64,000 bases of DNA, taken from NCBI RefSeq assembly GCF_900115545.1, contig NZ_FOWV01000003.1, positions 124,001-188,000 on the forward strand, read 5' to 3'. The position numbers and the translations under genes are program-made. Each line of letters begins with the position of its first letter. The first letter of the stretch is position 1. This document shows, piece by piece, positions 37,192-45,371 of the stretch. The notes below the pieces were generated by a model. The model was not told the DNA's origin. It saw only the letters and a program-made list of their open reading frames with translations, and ran no database searches. Origin of the DNA: Ralstonia sp. NFACC01. GTDB lineage: Bacteria > Pseudomonadota > Gammaproteobacteria > Burkholderiales > Burkholderiaceae.

Positions 37192-37860
37192 ATGAACACT
37201 GTTTTGATCGAAGCCCATCCGTTGGTGCGCACAGGCATTGCGCACCTGCTACGGGCGCTCAAGGGCGTCACTGGCGTCACAGTCGTCGAACCAGACGAAG
37301 GGATGTTCGACGCCATCGAAACCAATGCCGACGCGGGCCTTCTTGTCATCGGCCTTCCGCTGCCACATCTGGACGAGTTGTCGGCCATCGGCGAGATCAT
37401 GCACCGGCCTCACGCGCGCCACGTGGTCGTGCTGGCCGAATCCGAATCGCCCGACATCATCCGCACGCTCATGCAGATGGGCTTGTCAGGCTACACGCTC
37501 AAGCACTCGCCGGGCGAAGTCATTGCGGCTTCGCTGGAGCTGGTGCTGGTGGGCGGTCAATACATTCCGGCCAGCGCGTTGCTGCCAGAATCACGCCTGG
37601 ATGGCGCGCCCAATCCGGCGCTCGCAGGCGATCCGCAGACCGATCCGAAGCTGCTCGGCATTACGCCGCGCCAGTACGAAATTCTGGTCCTGCTCTCGCG
37701 CGGGCATCCAGTCAAGACCATCAGCCGCATGCTGAACATCTCCGAGGCAACGGCCAAGGCGCATATCAGCACGCTGTATCGGCGCCTGAAAGTCCGCAGC
37801 CGCACCGAGGCGGTGTACGTCGCCAATCAACGCGGCGCGCGGCTCCTCTCGGTCGCCTGA
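37192..37860 (+). CDS. LuxR/NarL-type regulator with degenerate receiver
   Basis: DNA-binding regulator built like a NarL-family response regulator. The 222-residue product has a receiver-like domain (1-~115) and a LuxR HTH (LGITPRQYEILVLLSRGHPV, then MLNISEATAKAHISTLYRRL, residues ~155-215). The receiver has E7-A8 where the acidic pair should be and G54 in LLVIGLPLPHLDE where the phospho-acceptor Asp is expected; the conserved Lys is kept (K104). It is therefore probably not switched by phosphorylation. No histidine kinase gene is nearby. The ATG at 37192 was chosen because the fold starts there. Confidence 0.88.
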   Translation: MNTVLIEAHPLVRTGIAHLLRALKGVTGVTVVEPDEGMFDAIETNADAGLLVIGLPLPHLDELSAIGEIMHRPHARHVVVLAESESPDIIRTLMQMGLSGYTLKHSPGEVIAASLELVLVGGQYIPASALLPESRLDGAPNPALAGDPQTDPKLLGITPRQYEILVLLSRGHPVKTISRMLNISEATAKAHISTLYRRLKVRSRTEAVYVANQRGARLLSVA

Positions 37861-37911
37861 TCCTCCGACAAGAGCGCACGCGAGCGTCGCAAAGTTGCTG
37901 GCGACGGCCGA

Positions 37912-37917
37912 TATACT
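37912..37917 (+). promoter_or_regulatory. Candidate -10 hexamer directly before the M90 peptidase gene
   Basis: TATACT ends 6 bases before the ATG at 37924 and no Shine-Dalgarno is visible, which would place the transcript start at or next to the ATG (leaderless). No matching -35 at 16-18 bases. Confidence 0.3.
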
Positions 37918-37923
37918 GGACGC

Positions 37924-38790
37924 ATGCTTTCGTCCGTCCTCCGGTGGTTCTCCGGCCGCGCACGCACGCGGCGCCTGACCCGCTACGCCATCTCTGACGC
38001 GCTGTGGTCGCGCGCGCTCGATGGCCTGCCCTTCCTGCTCGACTGGTCTGACGCGGACCTTTCACGTCTGCGTGAAACGGCCACGCTCTTCATCGCCGAA
38101 AAGGAATTCACCACCGCGCACGATTTGCCGCTCACCGACGACATGGTGATCAGCATTGCCGTGCAAGCCAGTGTGCCGATCCTGGAGCTGGGCATGTCGT
38201 GGTACGGCGGATGGCACGGCGTGGTCATCTACCCGGGCGAGTTCGTCATCCGCAAGGAAGTCATGGATGAAGACGGCGTTGTGCACAACGTGCGTGAAGA
38301 AGCTGCCGGTGAGGCATGGGAGCACGGCCCCGTCATCCTCTCGTGGCAGGACATCGAACTGGGGGGTGCGCTGGCCGAGCCAGGCGCGCAGCCGTACAAC
38401 GTGGTCGTACACGAGTTCGCGCACAAGCTCGACATGCTCAACGGCGAGTCGGATGGTATCCCGGCGTTTTCATCGCGCCTGCATGCCAATGTTGACCGCG
38501 AGCAATGGGCAGATGACCTCTATGCTGAATACGACGCCTTTGCCAATCGTTGCGAGCAGATTCCGGAGCGCCGGTGGGGCGACGACCCGATCCTTTCATT
38601 GCTCGACCCTTATGGCGCGCAGCATCCGGCCGAGTTCTTTGCGGTAGCGTCGGAAGTGTTCTTCGTCGAACCGGTAGCCTTGCTGGAGACGCTCCCATCG
38701 CTGTACGCGCTCCTGCACGCCTTCTACCTGCAAGATCCGGCACGGCGCGTGCTGGACGCTGAGCAACGCCAGGAGGGATTCCTGCCATGA
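37924..38790 (+). CDS. Zinc-dependent M90 peptidase (MtfA-like)
   Basis: Metalloprotease-like protein of the MtfA (DUF980) family; E. coli MtfA binds the repressor Mlc and has aminopeptidase activity. The 288-residue product contains the zinc motif VVHEFAHKLDML (HEFAH, residues 163-167), preceded by VILSWQDIELGG and followed by DPYGAQHPAEFFAVASEVFFVEP, with the third-ligand Glu region. It lacks a signal peptide. The stop overlaps the next gene by 4 bases. The start is the first good ATG and may be leaderless. Confidence 0.9.
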   Translation: MLSSVLRWFSGRARTRRLTRYAISDALWSRALDGLPFLLDWSDADLSRLRETATLFIAEKEFTTAHDLPLTDDMVISIAVQASVPILELGMSWYGGWHGVVIYPGEFVIRKEVMDEDGVVHNVREEAAGEAWEHGPVILSWQDIELGGALAEPGAQPYNVVVHEFAHKLDMLNGESDGIPAFSSRLHANVDREQWADDLYAEYDAFANRCEQIPERRWGDDPILSLLDPYGAQHPAEFFAVASEVFFVEPVALLETLPSLYALLHAFYLQDPARRVLDAEQRQEGFLP

Positions 38791-39344
38791 CGATTCGCCA
38801 AGCACTTCGCACAACGCTGCTCGGTTGTTGTCTCGCTGTCGGCGCAGCGTGGGCGCAACCAACCGTGCCCGTGGTCCTCAGCGTCACCGCGCAATTCGAT
38901 GGGCAATCCGAAACCAAACGCGTCACACTTTCAGCCGACGAATCCACCACGGGCCAGCATGTGGCACTGCTCGAACGCACCCACACGTACGACATGGGCG
39001 GCTCGATGCCGCGCAAAGAATGGGAGGCGCGCTTCGCCGCCGGCCTGCCCGACGACACGATCCCGTTAGGCTGCGACACCACCACCTGCCAATTCATGCG
39101 CCACCGCTGGGCCAAGACCGGCGTGGACGTCACCTTGCGGCCGATGGTCGTGTCGGGCGAGTTCCAGACGCTGTCCATCGGCGTAACGCTGCATCGATTT
39201 CAGCCCTCGCCGGACGCCGAGGCCCCCGCCCGGGTCGACACCTGGGCGCGCAACCTCGACACCTCGTTGCGCGTCGGCGACACCAAGACCATGGATCTGG
39301 AGGGTCACGGCGTGCTCACGATCGAGCGCTTGGCCAAACCCTGA
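38787..39344 (+). CDS. Exported protein of unknown function
   Basis: I do not recognise a family. The 185-residue product has a clear signal peptide (RTTLLGCCLAVGAAWA, cleavage after about residue 23) and a mature domain of beta-strand character with two cysteines close together (C96 and C101 in LGCDTTTC), possibly a disulfide. It overlaps the MtfA-like gene by 4 bases (ATGA), so the two are co-translated and may work together, one in the cytoplasm and one in the periplasm. It ends 203 bases before the L31 gene. Confidence 0.75.
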   Translation: MTIRQALRTTLLGCCLAVGAAWAQPTVPVVLSVTAQFDGQSETKRVTLSADESTTGQHVALLERTHTYDMGGSMPRKEWEARFAAGLPDDTIPLGCDTTTCQFMRHRWAKTGVDVTLRPMVVSGEFQTLSIGVTLHRFQPSPDAEAPARVDTWARNLDTSLRVGDTKTMDLEGHGVLTIERLAKP

Positions 39345-39407
39345 TCGAAATAGGCTTCTTGGGTCACTTTTCGGCGCGACGGCACGACGGTTTTTGTGGC
39401 AAGCGCG

Positions 39408-39437
39408 TTGCCCAAGCCTTTGTTTCTCTGGCATAAT
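39408..39437 (+). promoter_or_regulatory. Candidate sigma-70 promoter of the L31 gene
   Basis: TTGCCC (39408-39413), 18-base spacer, CATAAT (39432-39437), about 110 bases before the L31 start. Confidence 0.45.
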
Positions 39438-39546
39438 CCTCGTTTCTCCACCCGGCAAGTGATTCGAGGGCTGGTCGCACGGTGGCTCCTACCATGTGAG
39501 CACCTGAAGCGCGCCGCGAATTGGCTACCTCTACCCAGGGCTCATC

Positions 39547-39807
39547 ATGAAAGAAGGCATTCACCCGAATTACCGCGAAGTCGTGTTCCAGGACATGTCC
39601 AGCGACTTCAAGTTCATCACCCGCTCGACCATCCAGACCAAGGAAATGATCACGCTGGACGGCAAGGAATATCCGCTGGCCAAGATCGAAGTCTCGTCCG
39701 AATCGCACCCGTTCTACACGGGCCAGCAAAAGGTTCTGGACACGGCCGGCCGCGTCGAAAAGTTCCGCAACAAGTTCGGCAGCAAGATCGGCAAGGCTGC
39801 CAAGTAA
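39547..39807 (+). CDS. rpmE2: 50S ribosomal protein L31, type B
   Basis: Large-subunit protein of the zinc-independent class. The 86-residue product begins [19 protein letters not shown] and has [15 protein letters not shown] and [20 protein letters not shown]. It lacks the CxxC pair of zinc-binding L31, so it is the type B paralogue, which in many bacteria is made when zinc is scarce; whether a type A copy exists elsewhere cannot be told here. It ends at a strong terminator. Confidence 0.96.
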   Translation: MKEGIHPNYREVVFQDMSSDFKFITRSTIQTKEMITLDGKEYPLAKIEVSSESHPFYTGQQKVLDTAGRVEKFRNKFGSKIGKAAK

Positions 39808-39854
39808 TATCGGCGCCGGAGACGGCTCATCAGATGGACCGTCTCACTGATCAG

Positions 39855-39883
39855 AAAAAGGCAGCTCCGGCTGCCTTTTTTGT
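39855..39883 (+). terminator. Rho-independent terminator after the L31 gene
   Basis: AAAAAGGCAG (39855-39864 region) pairs with CTGCCTTTTTT around CTCCGG, followed by T-run; about 50 bases after the stop. Confidence 0.85.
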
Positions 39884-39976
39884 TTCTCGGCACATGGTAG
39901 GCCGTTGATTCGGCCCCTTTTTACGATCCGCACGTCGCTGTGCAACCCCGATCGGGCTCGCCCGGTCTGACACTCG

Positions 39977-41767
39977 ATGAACACCACCCGCGTCTCGCGC
40001 ATCCGCCTGACTGCTGCCGCCACCCGCGAGTTGCCGCGTTGGCTGCTGCTCGCCATCTGCGTGATCTACGGCCTGTCGGGCCTGTTCTCGCGCGACCCGT
40101 GGAAGAACGAAGACGCCGCCGGCTTCGGCGCGATGTGGACGCTGGCCACCGGCAACGCGCAGGACTGGCTGATGCCGAACATCGTCGGGCGTCCCGTCGT
40201 GCAATCAGGGCCGCTGGTGTTCTGGATCGGCGGCGCGTTCATTCGCCTCTTCGGACAATGGCTGGGTCCAGCGGATGCATCGCGCCTGGCCACCGCCCTC
40301 TTCTTCTTCGTCACCAGCGCGTGCATCTGGTATGGCGCCTATCTGCTGGGCCGCCGCGCGGAAGTTCAACCGTTTGAATTCGTCTTCGGTGGCCAACCCA
40401 ACACGCGCGACTACGGCCGTACGCTGGCCGATGGCGCACTGCTGATCTTCCTAGCCTGCGTAGGCTTGGCGCAACGCGGTCACGAAACAACACCGTTGGT
40501 CGGGGCGCTGTGCTTCGTGGCGGTCGCGGTGTATGGCTTGATCCGGGCGTTGGACAAGCCGGTACACGGCAGCCTTGTCTATGGCGTCGGCATCGGCTGC
40601 CTGTCGCTGGCCGGCGGCCCAATCCTGCCATTGGCAATCACGGTGGCCGTATTGATCGCCGCGCATGGCACGCGCGTGCTGCCGCTGCGTCCGCTGCTGA
40701 CAGTGGCGCTGCCCGTGTCACTCGCACTGGGGTGCTCATGGCCGGCGGCGGCCTACTTGCTGGCAAATAATCCAACTGACGCCGTGACCTACGTCCGCGA
40801 ATGGGCACGCTTCGATCGCCACCAATACGCTGGCCCGACAGCGCATTCGCTCGGCTTTGTCGCGCGCAACCTGCCGCTGTTCGCGTGGCCCGTCTGGCCG
40901 CTGGCCGCATGGGCGTGGAAGAGCTGGGGCGGCATGCGCACCGCTCCGCATATCACGTTGCCGTTGGCCGTCCTGCTGCCGCAGTTGGTGCTTCTGCTCA
41001 TGCAGCCTCACCCGGGCGACGACGGTTTCCTGCTGCTGATTCCGCCGATGGCCGTGATGGCCACGTTCGCGCTGCCAACGCTCAAGCGGGGCGCCATCAG
41101 CGCAATCGATTGGTTTGCACTGCTGGCCTTCACCATCCTGGGCGGCACGCTATGGCTGCTGTGGATCGCCAAAATGACGGGCTTTCCGCCCCAGCTTGCA
41201 CGCAACGTGTACCGCATCGTGCCGGGCTACCGACCCGAGTTCAGCTGGACCGCATTGGTCTGCGCGCTGCTCGTGACCGCGGCGTGGGTGCTGATCGTCG
41301 TCTGGCGCACATCGCGGGCGCCCAAGGCCATCTGGCGCGCGGTGGTCATCTCGGCCGCCGGCACCACGCTCATGTGGGTGCTGATGATGACGCTGTGGTT
41401 GCCCACCATCAACTACGCCAAGACGTACCGCGATGTCGCGCAGTCCGCCGCCCTGGCGCTGCCGCGCACCTACACATGTGTGCAGCCGATCCGCATGGGC
41501 GATGCGCAGCTTGCCTCATTCGCATACTTCGGTCACATCCGTTTTGGCAGCGCCGAGGACAACTGCGACATCCTGCTGCGTCATGACCCGTACGACTACG
41601 GCGCGCCGACAAGCGTGTCGAATTACGAGTGGCGCCTGATCTGGGAAGGTCGCCGCCCCGCCGACCGCGACGAGCACTTCCGCATGTACCGCTTGACGGA
41701 GGCAGCGGCCGCCACACATCCGCCGCCCACACAGGCAACCACACGCCGACGCAAGCTGCGTCAGTAA
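39977..41767 (+). CDS. Polytopic glycosyltransferase-like membrane protein (GT39/ArnT-type fold)
   Basis: Large inner-membrane protein of the lipid-linked-sugar glycosyltransferase (PMT/ArnT-like) superfamily; acceptor unknown. The 596-residue product has about 10-12 membrane segments, an acidic loop RDPWKNEDAAGFGAMWTLA after the first helix (position where the catalytic Asp/Glu sits in this superfamily), and a periplasmic C-terminal domain with VSNYEWRLIWEGRRP. The ATG at 39977 is supported by the first helix. The MATE gene starts 16 bases after its stop, suggesting an operon. Function is an inference from fold. Confidence 0.72.
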   Translation: MNTTRVSRIRLTAAATRELPRWLLLAICVIYGLSGLFSRDPWKNEDAAGFGAMWTLATGNAQDWLMPNIVGRPVVQSGPLVFWIGGAFIRLFGQWLGPADASRLATALFFFVTSACIWYGAYLLGRRAEVQPFEFVFGGQPNTRDYGRTLADGALLIFLACVGLAQRGHETTPLVGALCFVAVAVYGLIRALDKPVHGSLVYGVGIGCLSLAGGPILPLAITVAVLIAAHGTRVLPLRPLLTVALPVSLALGCSWPAAAYLLANNPTDAVTYVREWARFDRHQYAGPTAHSLGFVARNLPLFAWPVWPLAAWAWKSWGGMRTAPHITLPLAVLLPQLVLLLMQPHPGDDGFLLLIPPMAVMATFALPTLKRGAISAIDWFALLAFTILGGTLWLLWIAKMTGFPPQLARNVYRIVPGYRPEFSWTALVCALLVTAAWVLIVVWRTSRAPKAIWRAVVISAAGTTLMWVLMMTLWLPTINYAKTYRDVAQSAALALPRTYTCVQPIRMGDAQLASFAYFGHIRFGSAEDNCDILLRHDPYDYGAPTSVSNYEWRLIWEGRRPADRDEHFRMYRLTEAAAATHPPPTQATTRRRKLRQ

Positions 41768-41783
41768 CGTTTCCGTAGCCTAC

Positions 41784-43130
41784 ATGTTTGTCGCCGACGT
41801 CCGCCGCATTACCGAACTGGCTTGGCCAGTACTGATCGGCCAGTTGGCTGTTATCGCCTTCGGCGTACTCGATACGGCAATGGCTGGCCGCGCCTCTGCA
41901 GCGGACCTCGCTGCGATCGGGCTCGGCGGGTCGATCTACGTCACGGTGTACATCAGCTTGATGGGCGTGCTGCAAGCGCTCTCGCCCATCGCCGGACAAC
42001 TCTACGGCGCACAAAGGTACGGCGAGATCGGCGAAGAAGTTCGCCAGGCCGTCTGGCTCGGACTGGTGCTCGCGGCGATCGGCATGCTGATCCTGTGGTT
42101 CCCTGCCCCACTGCTGCACCTGGCAGACGCCACGCCAGAGCTCGCCGAGAAAGCCACTGCCTATTTGCGGTATGAAGCACTCGCGTTGCCTGCAGCGCTC
42201 GGCTTCCGGATCTACTCTGCGTTGAACAACGCGCTGTCGCGCCCCGTGATGGTGACAGTACTGCAGCTCGCCGGGCTCGCCATCAAGTTTCCGCTCAACG
42301 CATTGTTTCTGTACGGCGGCATGGGCGTCCCCGCGATGGGTGGCCCCGGCTGCGCACTCGCCTCGATGATCATCAGCTGGCTATGGTTCGTCGCAGCGGC
42401 TGCCATTTTGATGCGCAATCCGGCTTACAAGCCGTTCGCGATTTTCACGCACTACTCACCACCCAACCGTGCGCGGCTGTGGGCGCTGGTACGTCTGGGG
42501 GTGCCGATGGGCTTCACCTACCTGATCGAGATCACGTCGTTCACGCTGATGGCGATCCTCATCGCGCGCCTTGGCACGGTGGTCCTGGCCGGGCATCAGA
42601 TTGCCGCCAACCTTGGAGCGGTTGCGTATATGGTGCCGCTCTCGCTATCAATCGCAACGTCCACGTTGGCTGCGCAATCAATCGGCGCCCGCGATCGCGT
42701 AGCAGCGCGACGCATCTCGCTGAATGGCATCAAGTTGGCGGTGATGTGCGCGGTCATCGTTGGCGCGGCCGTGTTGTTCTTGCGGCGCGAGCTGGTCAGC
42801 CTCTACACGCACGATGACACTGTCCTGGCAATCGCGGTGCCGCTGTTGCCTTTCATCGCCTTTTACCAGATGTTCGATGCCCTGCAGGTCATGACAGCGT
42901 TCATCCTGCGCGCATACAAGATCGCGCTCATCCCGACCGTGATCTATGCGCTATCGCTGTGGGGCGTAGGGCTTGGCGGCGGTTATGTGCTCGGCTTTGG
43001 GCTGTTGGGGGACATTGCTGCGGCACTGCGCGGCGCAGCTGGTTTCTGGGCCGCCAATGGGCTGAGTTTGATGGTGGCAGGTGCGCTGCTGGTCAGCTAT
43101 TTCAATCGCGTAAGCCGCGCTGCCGATTAA
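41784..43130 (+). CDS. MATE family efflux transporter
   Basis: Cation-coupled multidrug and toxin exporter. The 448-residue product has about 12 membrane segments in two homologous bundles, with landmarks ELAWPVLIGQLAVIAFGVLD at the N-terminus and LVRLGVPMGFTYLIEITSFT at the start of the second half, typical of NorM/DinF-type MATE proteins. It follows the glycosyltransferase-like gene by 16 bases and ends before a bidirectional terminator shared with the tRNA genes. Substrate unknown; some MATE relatives move lipid-linked sugars, so a role with its neighbour is possible but unproven. Confidence 0.9.
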   Translation: MFVADVRRITELAWPVLIGQLAVIAFGVLDTAMAGRASAADLAAIGLGGSIYVTVYISLMGVLQALSPIAGQLYGAQRYGEIGEEVRQAVWLGLVLAAIGMLILWFPAPLLHLADATPELAEKATAYLRYEALALPAALGFRIYSALNNALSRPVMVTVLQLAGLAIKFPLNALFLYGGMGVPAMGGPGCALASMIISWLWFVAAAAILMRNPAYKPFAIFTHYSPPNRARLWALVRLGVPMGFTYLIEITSFTLMAILIARLGTVVLAGHQIAANLGAVAYMVPLSLSIATSTLAAQSIGARDRVAARRISLNGIKLAVMCAVIVGAAVLFLRRELVSLYTHDDTVLAIAVPLLPFIAFYQMFDALQVMTAFILRAYKIALIPTVIYALSLWGVGLGGGYVLGFGLLGDIAAALRGAAGFWAANGLSLMVAGALLVSYFNRVSRAAD

Positions 43131-43198
43131 AGCGAGGTATTCCCCCCTTTAAAGCAGTATCAATCTTGATTTGCGTGGATTGAATTGAAAGCGCAAAA

Positions 43199-43228
43199 GA
43201 AAAAACCCGCTGCAAGCAGCGGGTTTTG
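43199..43228. terminator. Bidirectional rho-independent terminator
   Basis: AAAACCCGCTG (43202-43212 region) pairs with CAGCGGGTTTT around a short loop, with flanking A and T runs; it lies between the MATE gene and tRNA-Asp and serves both strands. Confidence 0.8.
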
Positions 43229-43231
43229 ATT

Positions 43232-43308
43232 TGGCGGAGCGGACGGGACTCGAACCCGCGACCCCCGGCGTGACAGGCCGGTATTCTAACCGACTGAACT
43301 ACCGCTCC
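43232..43308 (-). tRNA. tRNA-Asp (GTC)
   Basis: Full cloverleaf on the minus strand: 7-bp acceptor GGAGCGG/CCGCTCC, anticodon GTC within CTGTCAC, T-loop GGTTCGAGTCC-type and encoded CCA. It follows tRNA-Glu by 64 bases and is probably in the same transcript. Confidence 0.95.
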
Positions 43309-43372
43309 GTGTCGGTTGCAAAATCAGCTAGAGACTGATTCTGCTAACGAGCTTCTGGTTAAGCTCTTGTTT

Positions 43373-43448
43373 TGGCGTCCCCTAGGGGATTCGAACCCCT
43401 GTACTCACCGTGAAAGGGTGATGTCCTAGGCCTCTAGACGAAGGGGAC
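43373..43448 (-). tRNA. tRNA-Glu (TTC)
   Basis: Minus-strand cloverleaf: acceptor GTCCCCT/AGGGGAC, anticodon TTC (CTTTCAC loop), T-loop GGTTCGAATCC and encoded CCA. Its synthetase gene gltX lies about 320 bases upstream on the same strand. Confidence 0.95.
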
Positions 43449-43494
43449 AGAAACTGTTTTGCAACGCTTTCTGTCTTACGCTGCGAAGTCCGCT

Positions 43495-43523
43495 ACTATA
43501 ACGAACTTTTTTGCGTTTTGGAA
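43495..43523 (-). promoter_or_regulatory. Candidate promoter of the tRNA-Glu/tRNA-Asp transcript
   Basis: On the minus strand: TTCCAA (43518-43523), 17-base spacer, TATAGT (43495-43500), about 46 bases before tRNA-Glu. Good -10, weak -35. Confidence 0.5.
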
Positions 43524-43566
43524 GCCTCTTTTCAAATTATTTTTTGAATCGAATTTTCCGGCATTT

Positions 43567-43642
<76 letters not shown>

Positions 43643-43705
43643 AAGGTACTGCCTTTTACTGCTTGCTTCTTACTGCATTTCGCTTCGTGTTGCAGCGAAA
43701 ACAAG

Positions 43706-43735
43706 AGTATAGGGGAAGTGTTTAGCGCTTGGCAA
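43706..43735 (-). promoter_or_regulatory. Candidate promoter of tRNA-Ala
   Basis: On the minus strand: TTGCCA (43730-43735), 18-base spacer, TATACT (43706-43711), about 60 bases before the tRNA. Confidence 0.55.
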
Positions 43736-43768
43736 TACCCTTTCGCAAAATTTTTTGCGCCGCACACA

Positions 43769-45166
43769 TCACGCCGCGAGACGATGCAGAACAACGTCGC
43801 GGCCGAACAGTTCCAACACTGCATCAATCGACGGTGTTTGCAGTTGTCCCGCTACCAGCAAGCGCACCGGCATCGCCAGCTTCGGCATCTTCCAGCCATT
43901 TGCCGCGAGCACTTCCTTGAAGACGACACCAATGGCCTCGCGCTTCCACTCGGGCAGCGCGCTGAGTTTCTCAGCCAGCGCGGCAATGCCCGGACGCACA
44001 TCGTCGGTGAGGTGCTGTGCGGCCAGTTCCGGCTCGACAGAGATATCCGTACGATAGAACAGCAGCGCCGTCTGGCCGACTTCACGGAGCGTGTTGGCGC
44101 GATCCTTTACCAGGGCGATCACATCTGCCAGCACGGGGCCGCCATCCACCTTGCCACCCAGCTCTTCAATGAACGGCTTCACCAGACCAGCCAGACGCGC
44201 GTTGTCGGCCTGCTTGATGTAGTGGTTGTTCAGCCAGGCGAGCTTCTCAGGGTTGTATTGCGCAGGCGACTTGCCCAGGTGCTCGAGGTCGAACCACTCG
44301 ATGAACTGCTCGCGCGAAAAGATTTCGGCATCGCCGTGCGCCCAGCCCAGGCGGGCGAGGTAATTGACGATGGCTTCGGGCAGATAGCCAGCATCCCGAT
44401 AACCCGTAACAGCCATGGCACCGTGGCGCTTGCTCATCTTCTCGCCCTGCTCGTTGAGCACGGTCGGCAGATGAGCATAGACCGGCGGCGTACCGCCCAG
44501 CGCGCGCAGGATGTTGATCTGGCGGGGCGTGTTGTTGACGTGGTCGTCGCCGCGAATCACATGGGTGATCTGCATGTCCATGTCATCCACGACCACACAG
44601 AAGTTGTACGTGGGCGTACCGTCAGGACGCGCGATCACGAGGTCATCGAGTTCGTCGTTGGAGATCTCGATGCGGCCCTTCACTGCGTCGTCCCACACGA
44701 CACTGCCCCCGATGGGGTTCTTGAAGCGGATCACCGGCTGCACGCCCGCCGGCGGCGTCGGCAAAACCTTGCCCGGCGCCGGGCGCCAAGTCCCGTCGTA
44801 ACGGGGCTTTTCGCCGCGCTCGCGTTGCGCTTCGCGCAGGGCGTCGAGTTCTTCGGTGCTCATGTAGCACGGGTAAGCCAGTTCCTGCTGAACCATCTGC
44901 GCGACCACGGCGCGGTAACGGTCCATGCGCTGCATCTGGTAGAACGGGCCTTCATCGATGTCCATGTCCAGCCAGTCCATCGCCTCGAGGATCACGTCGA
45001 CAGCTTCCTGGCTGGAACGCTCCACATCGGTGTCTTCGATGCGCAGGATGAAGTCTCCCTTCATCTTGCGTGCGAAAGCCCACGGATAGAGTGCCGAGCG
45101 GATGTTGCCGAGGTGGATGAAGCCGGTGGGGCTGGGAGCGAAACGAGTGCGGACGCGCTGTGTCAT
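43769..45166 (-). CDS. gltX: Glutamate--tRNA ligase
   Basis: Charges tRNA-Glu. The 465-residue product has the class I HIGH-type motif as FIHLG in [17 protein letters not shown] (16-20), the long Rossmann domain, and the KMSKR motif in [12 protein letters not shown], then an anticodon-binding C-terminus. I start at 45166 (MTQRVRTRF) because the family starts there; the open frame to 45295 runs through the promoter. An extended -10 (TGCTATAAT) is about 76 bases upstream. tRNA-Glu is encoded nearby on the same strand. Confidence 0.95.
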   Translation of the reverse strand: MTQRVRTRFAPSPTGFIHLGNIRSALYPWAFARKMKGDFILRIEDTDVERSSQEAVDVILEAMDWLDMDIDEGPFYQMQRMDRYRAVVAQMVQQELAYPCYMSTEELDALREAQRERGEKPRYDGTWRPAPGKVLPTPPAGVQPVIRFKNPIGGSVVWDDAVKGRIEISNDELDDLVIARPDGTPTYNFCVVVDDMDMQITHVIRGDDHVNNTPRQINILRALGGTPPVYAHLPTVLNEQGEKMSKRHGAMAVTGYRDAGYLPEAIVNYLARLGWAHGDAEIFSREQFIEWFDLEHLGKSPAQYNPEKLAWLNNHYIKQADNARLAGLVKPFIEELGGKVDGGPVLADVIALVKDRANTLREVGQTALLFYRTDISVEPELAAQHLTDDVRPGIAALAEKLSALPEWKREAIGVVFKEVLAANGWKMPKLAMPVRLLVAGQLQTPSIDAVLELFGRDVVLHRLAA

Positions 45167-45241
45167 AGGAATGGCTGAACGAATAAGGCCGCGTAGTCGG
45201 ACCGCGAGCGCGGATCCTGAGCGGCCTCTATCAAAACCGAA

Positions 45242-45250
45242 ATTATAGCA
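45242..45250 (-). promoter_or_regulatory. Candidate extended -10 promoter of gltX
   Basis: TGCTATAAT on the minus strand: consensus TATAAT with an upstream TGn. No recognisable -35 at 17-18 bases, which extended -10 promoters tolerate. Confidence 0.55.
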
Positions 45251-45371
45251 ACCGTGCCACGCATATCCGGCCGACCTGTCGCTGAACTTTGGCACAATGG
45301 CGGCCGGCCGCAGTGCGCTCGGTTACGACTGAACATCACTGCGCGGCATACCAAACCGCCCCAACCTCCTC

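Noticed and set aside
36864-37400. Minus-strand frame over the LuxR-type gene
   Set aside because: Antisense to a firm gene and no Shine-Dalgarno.
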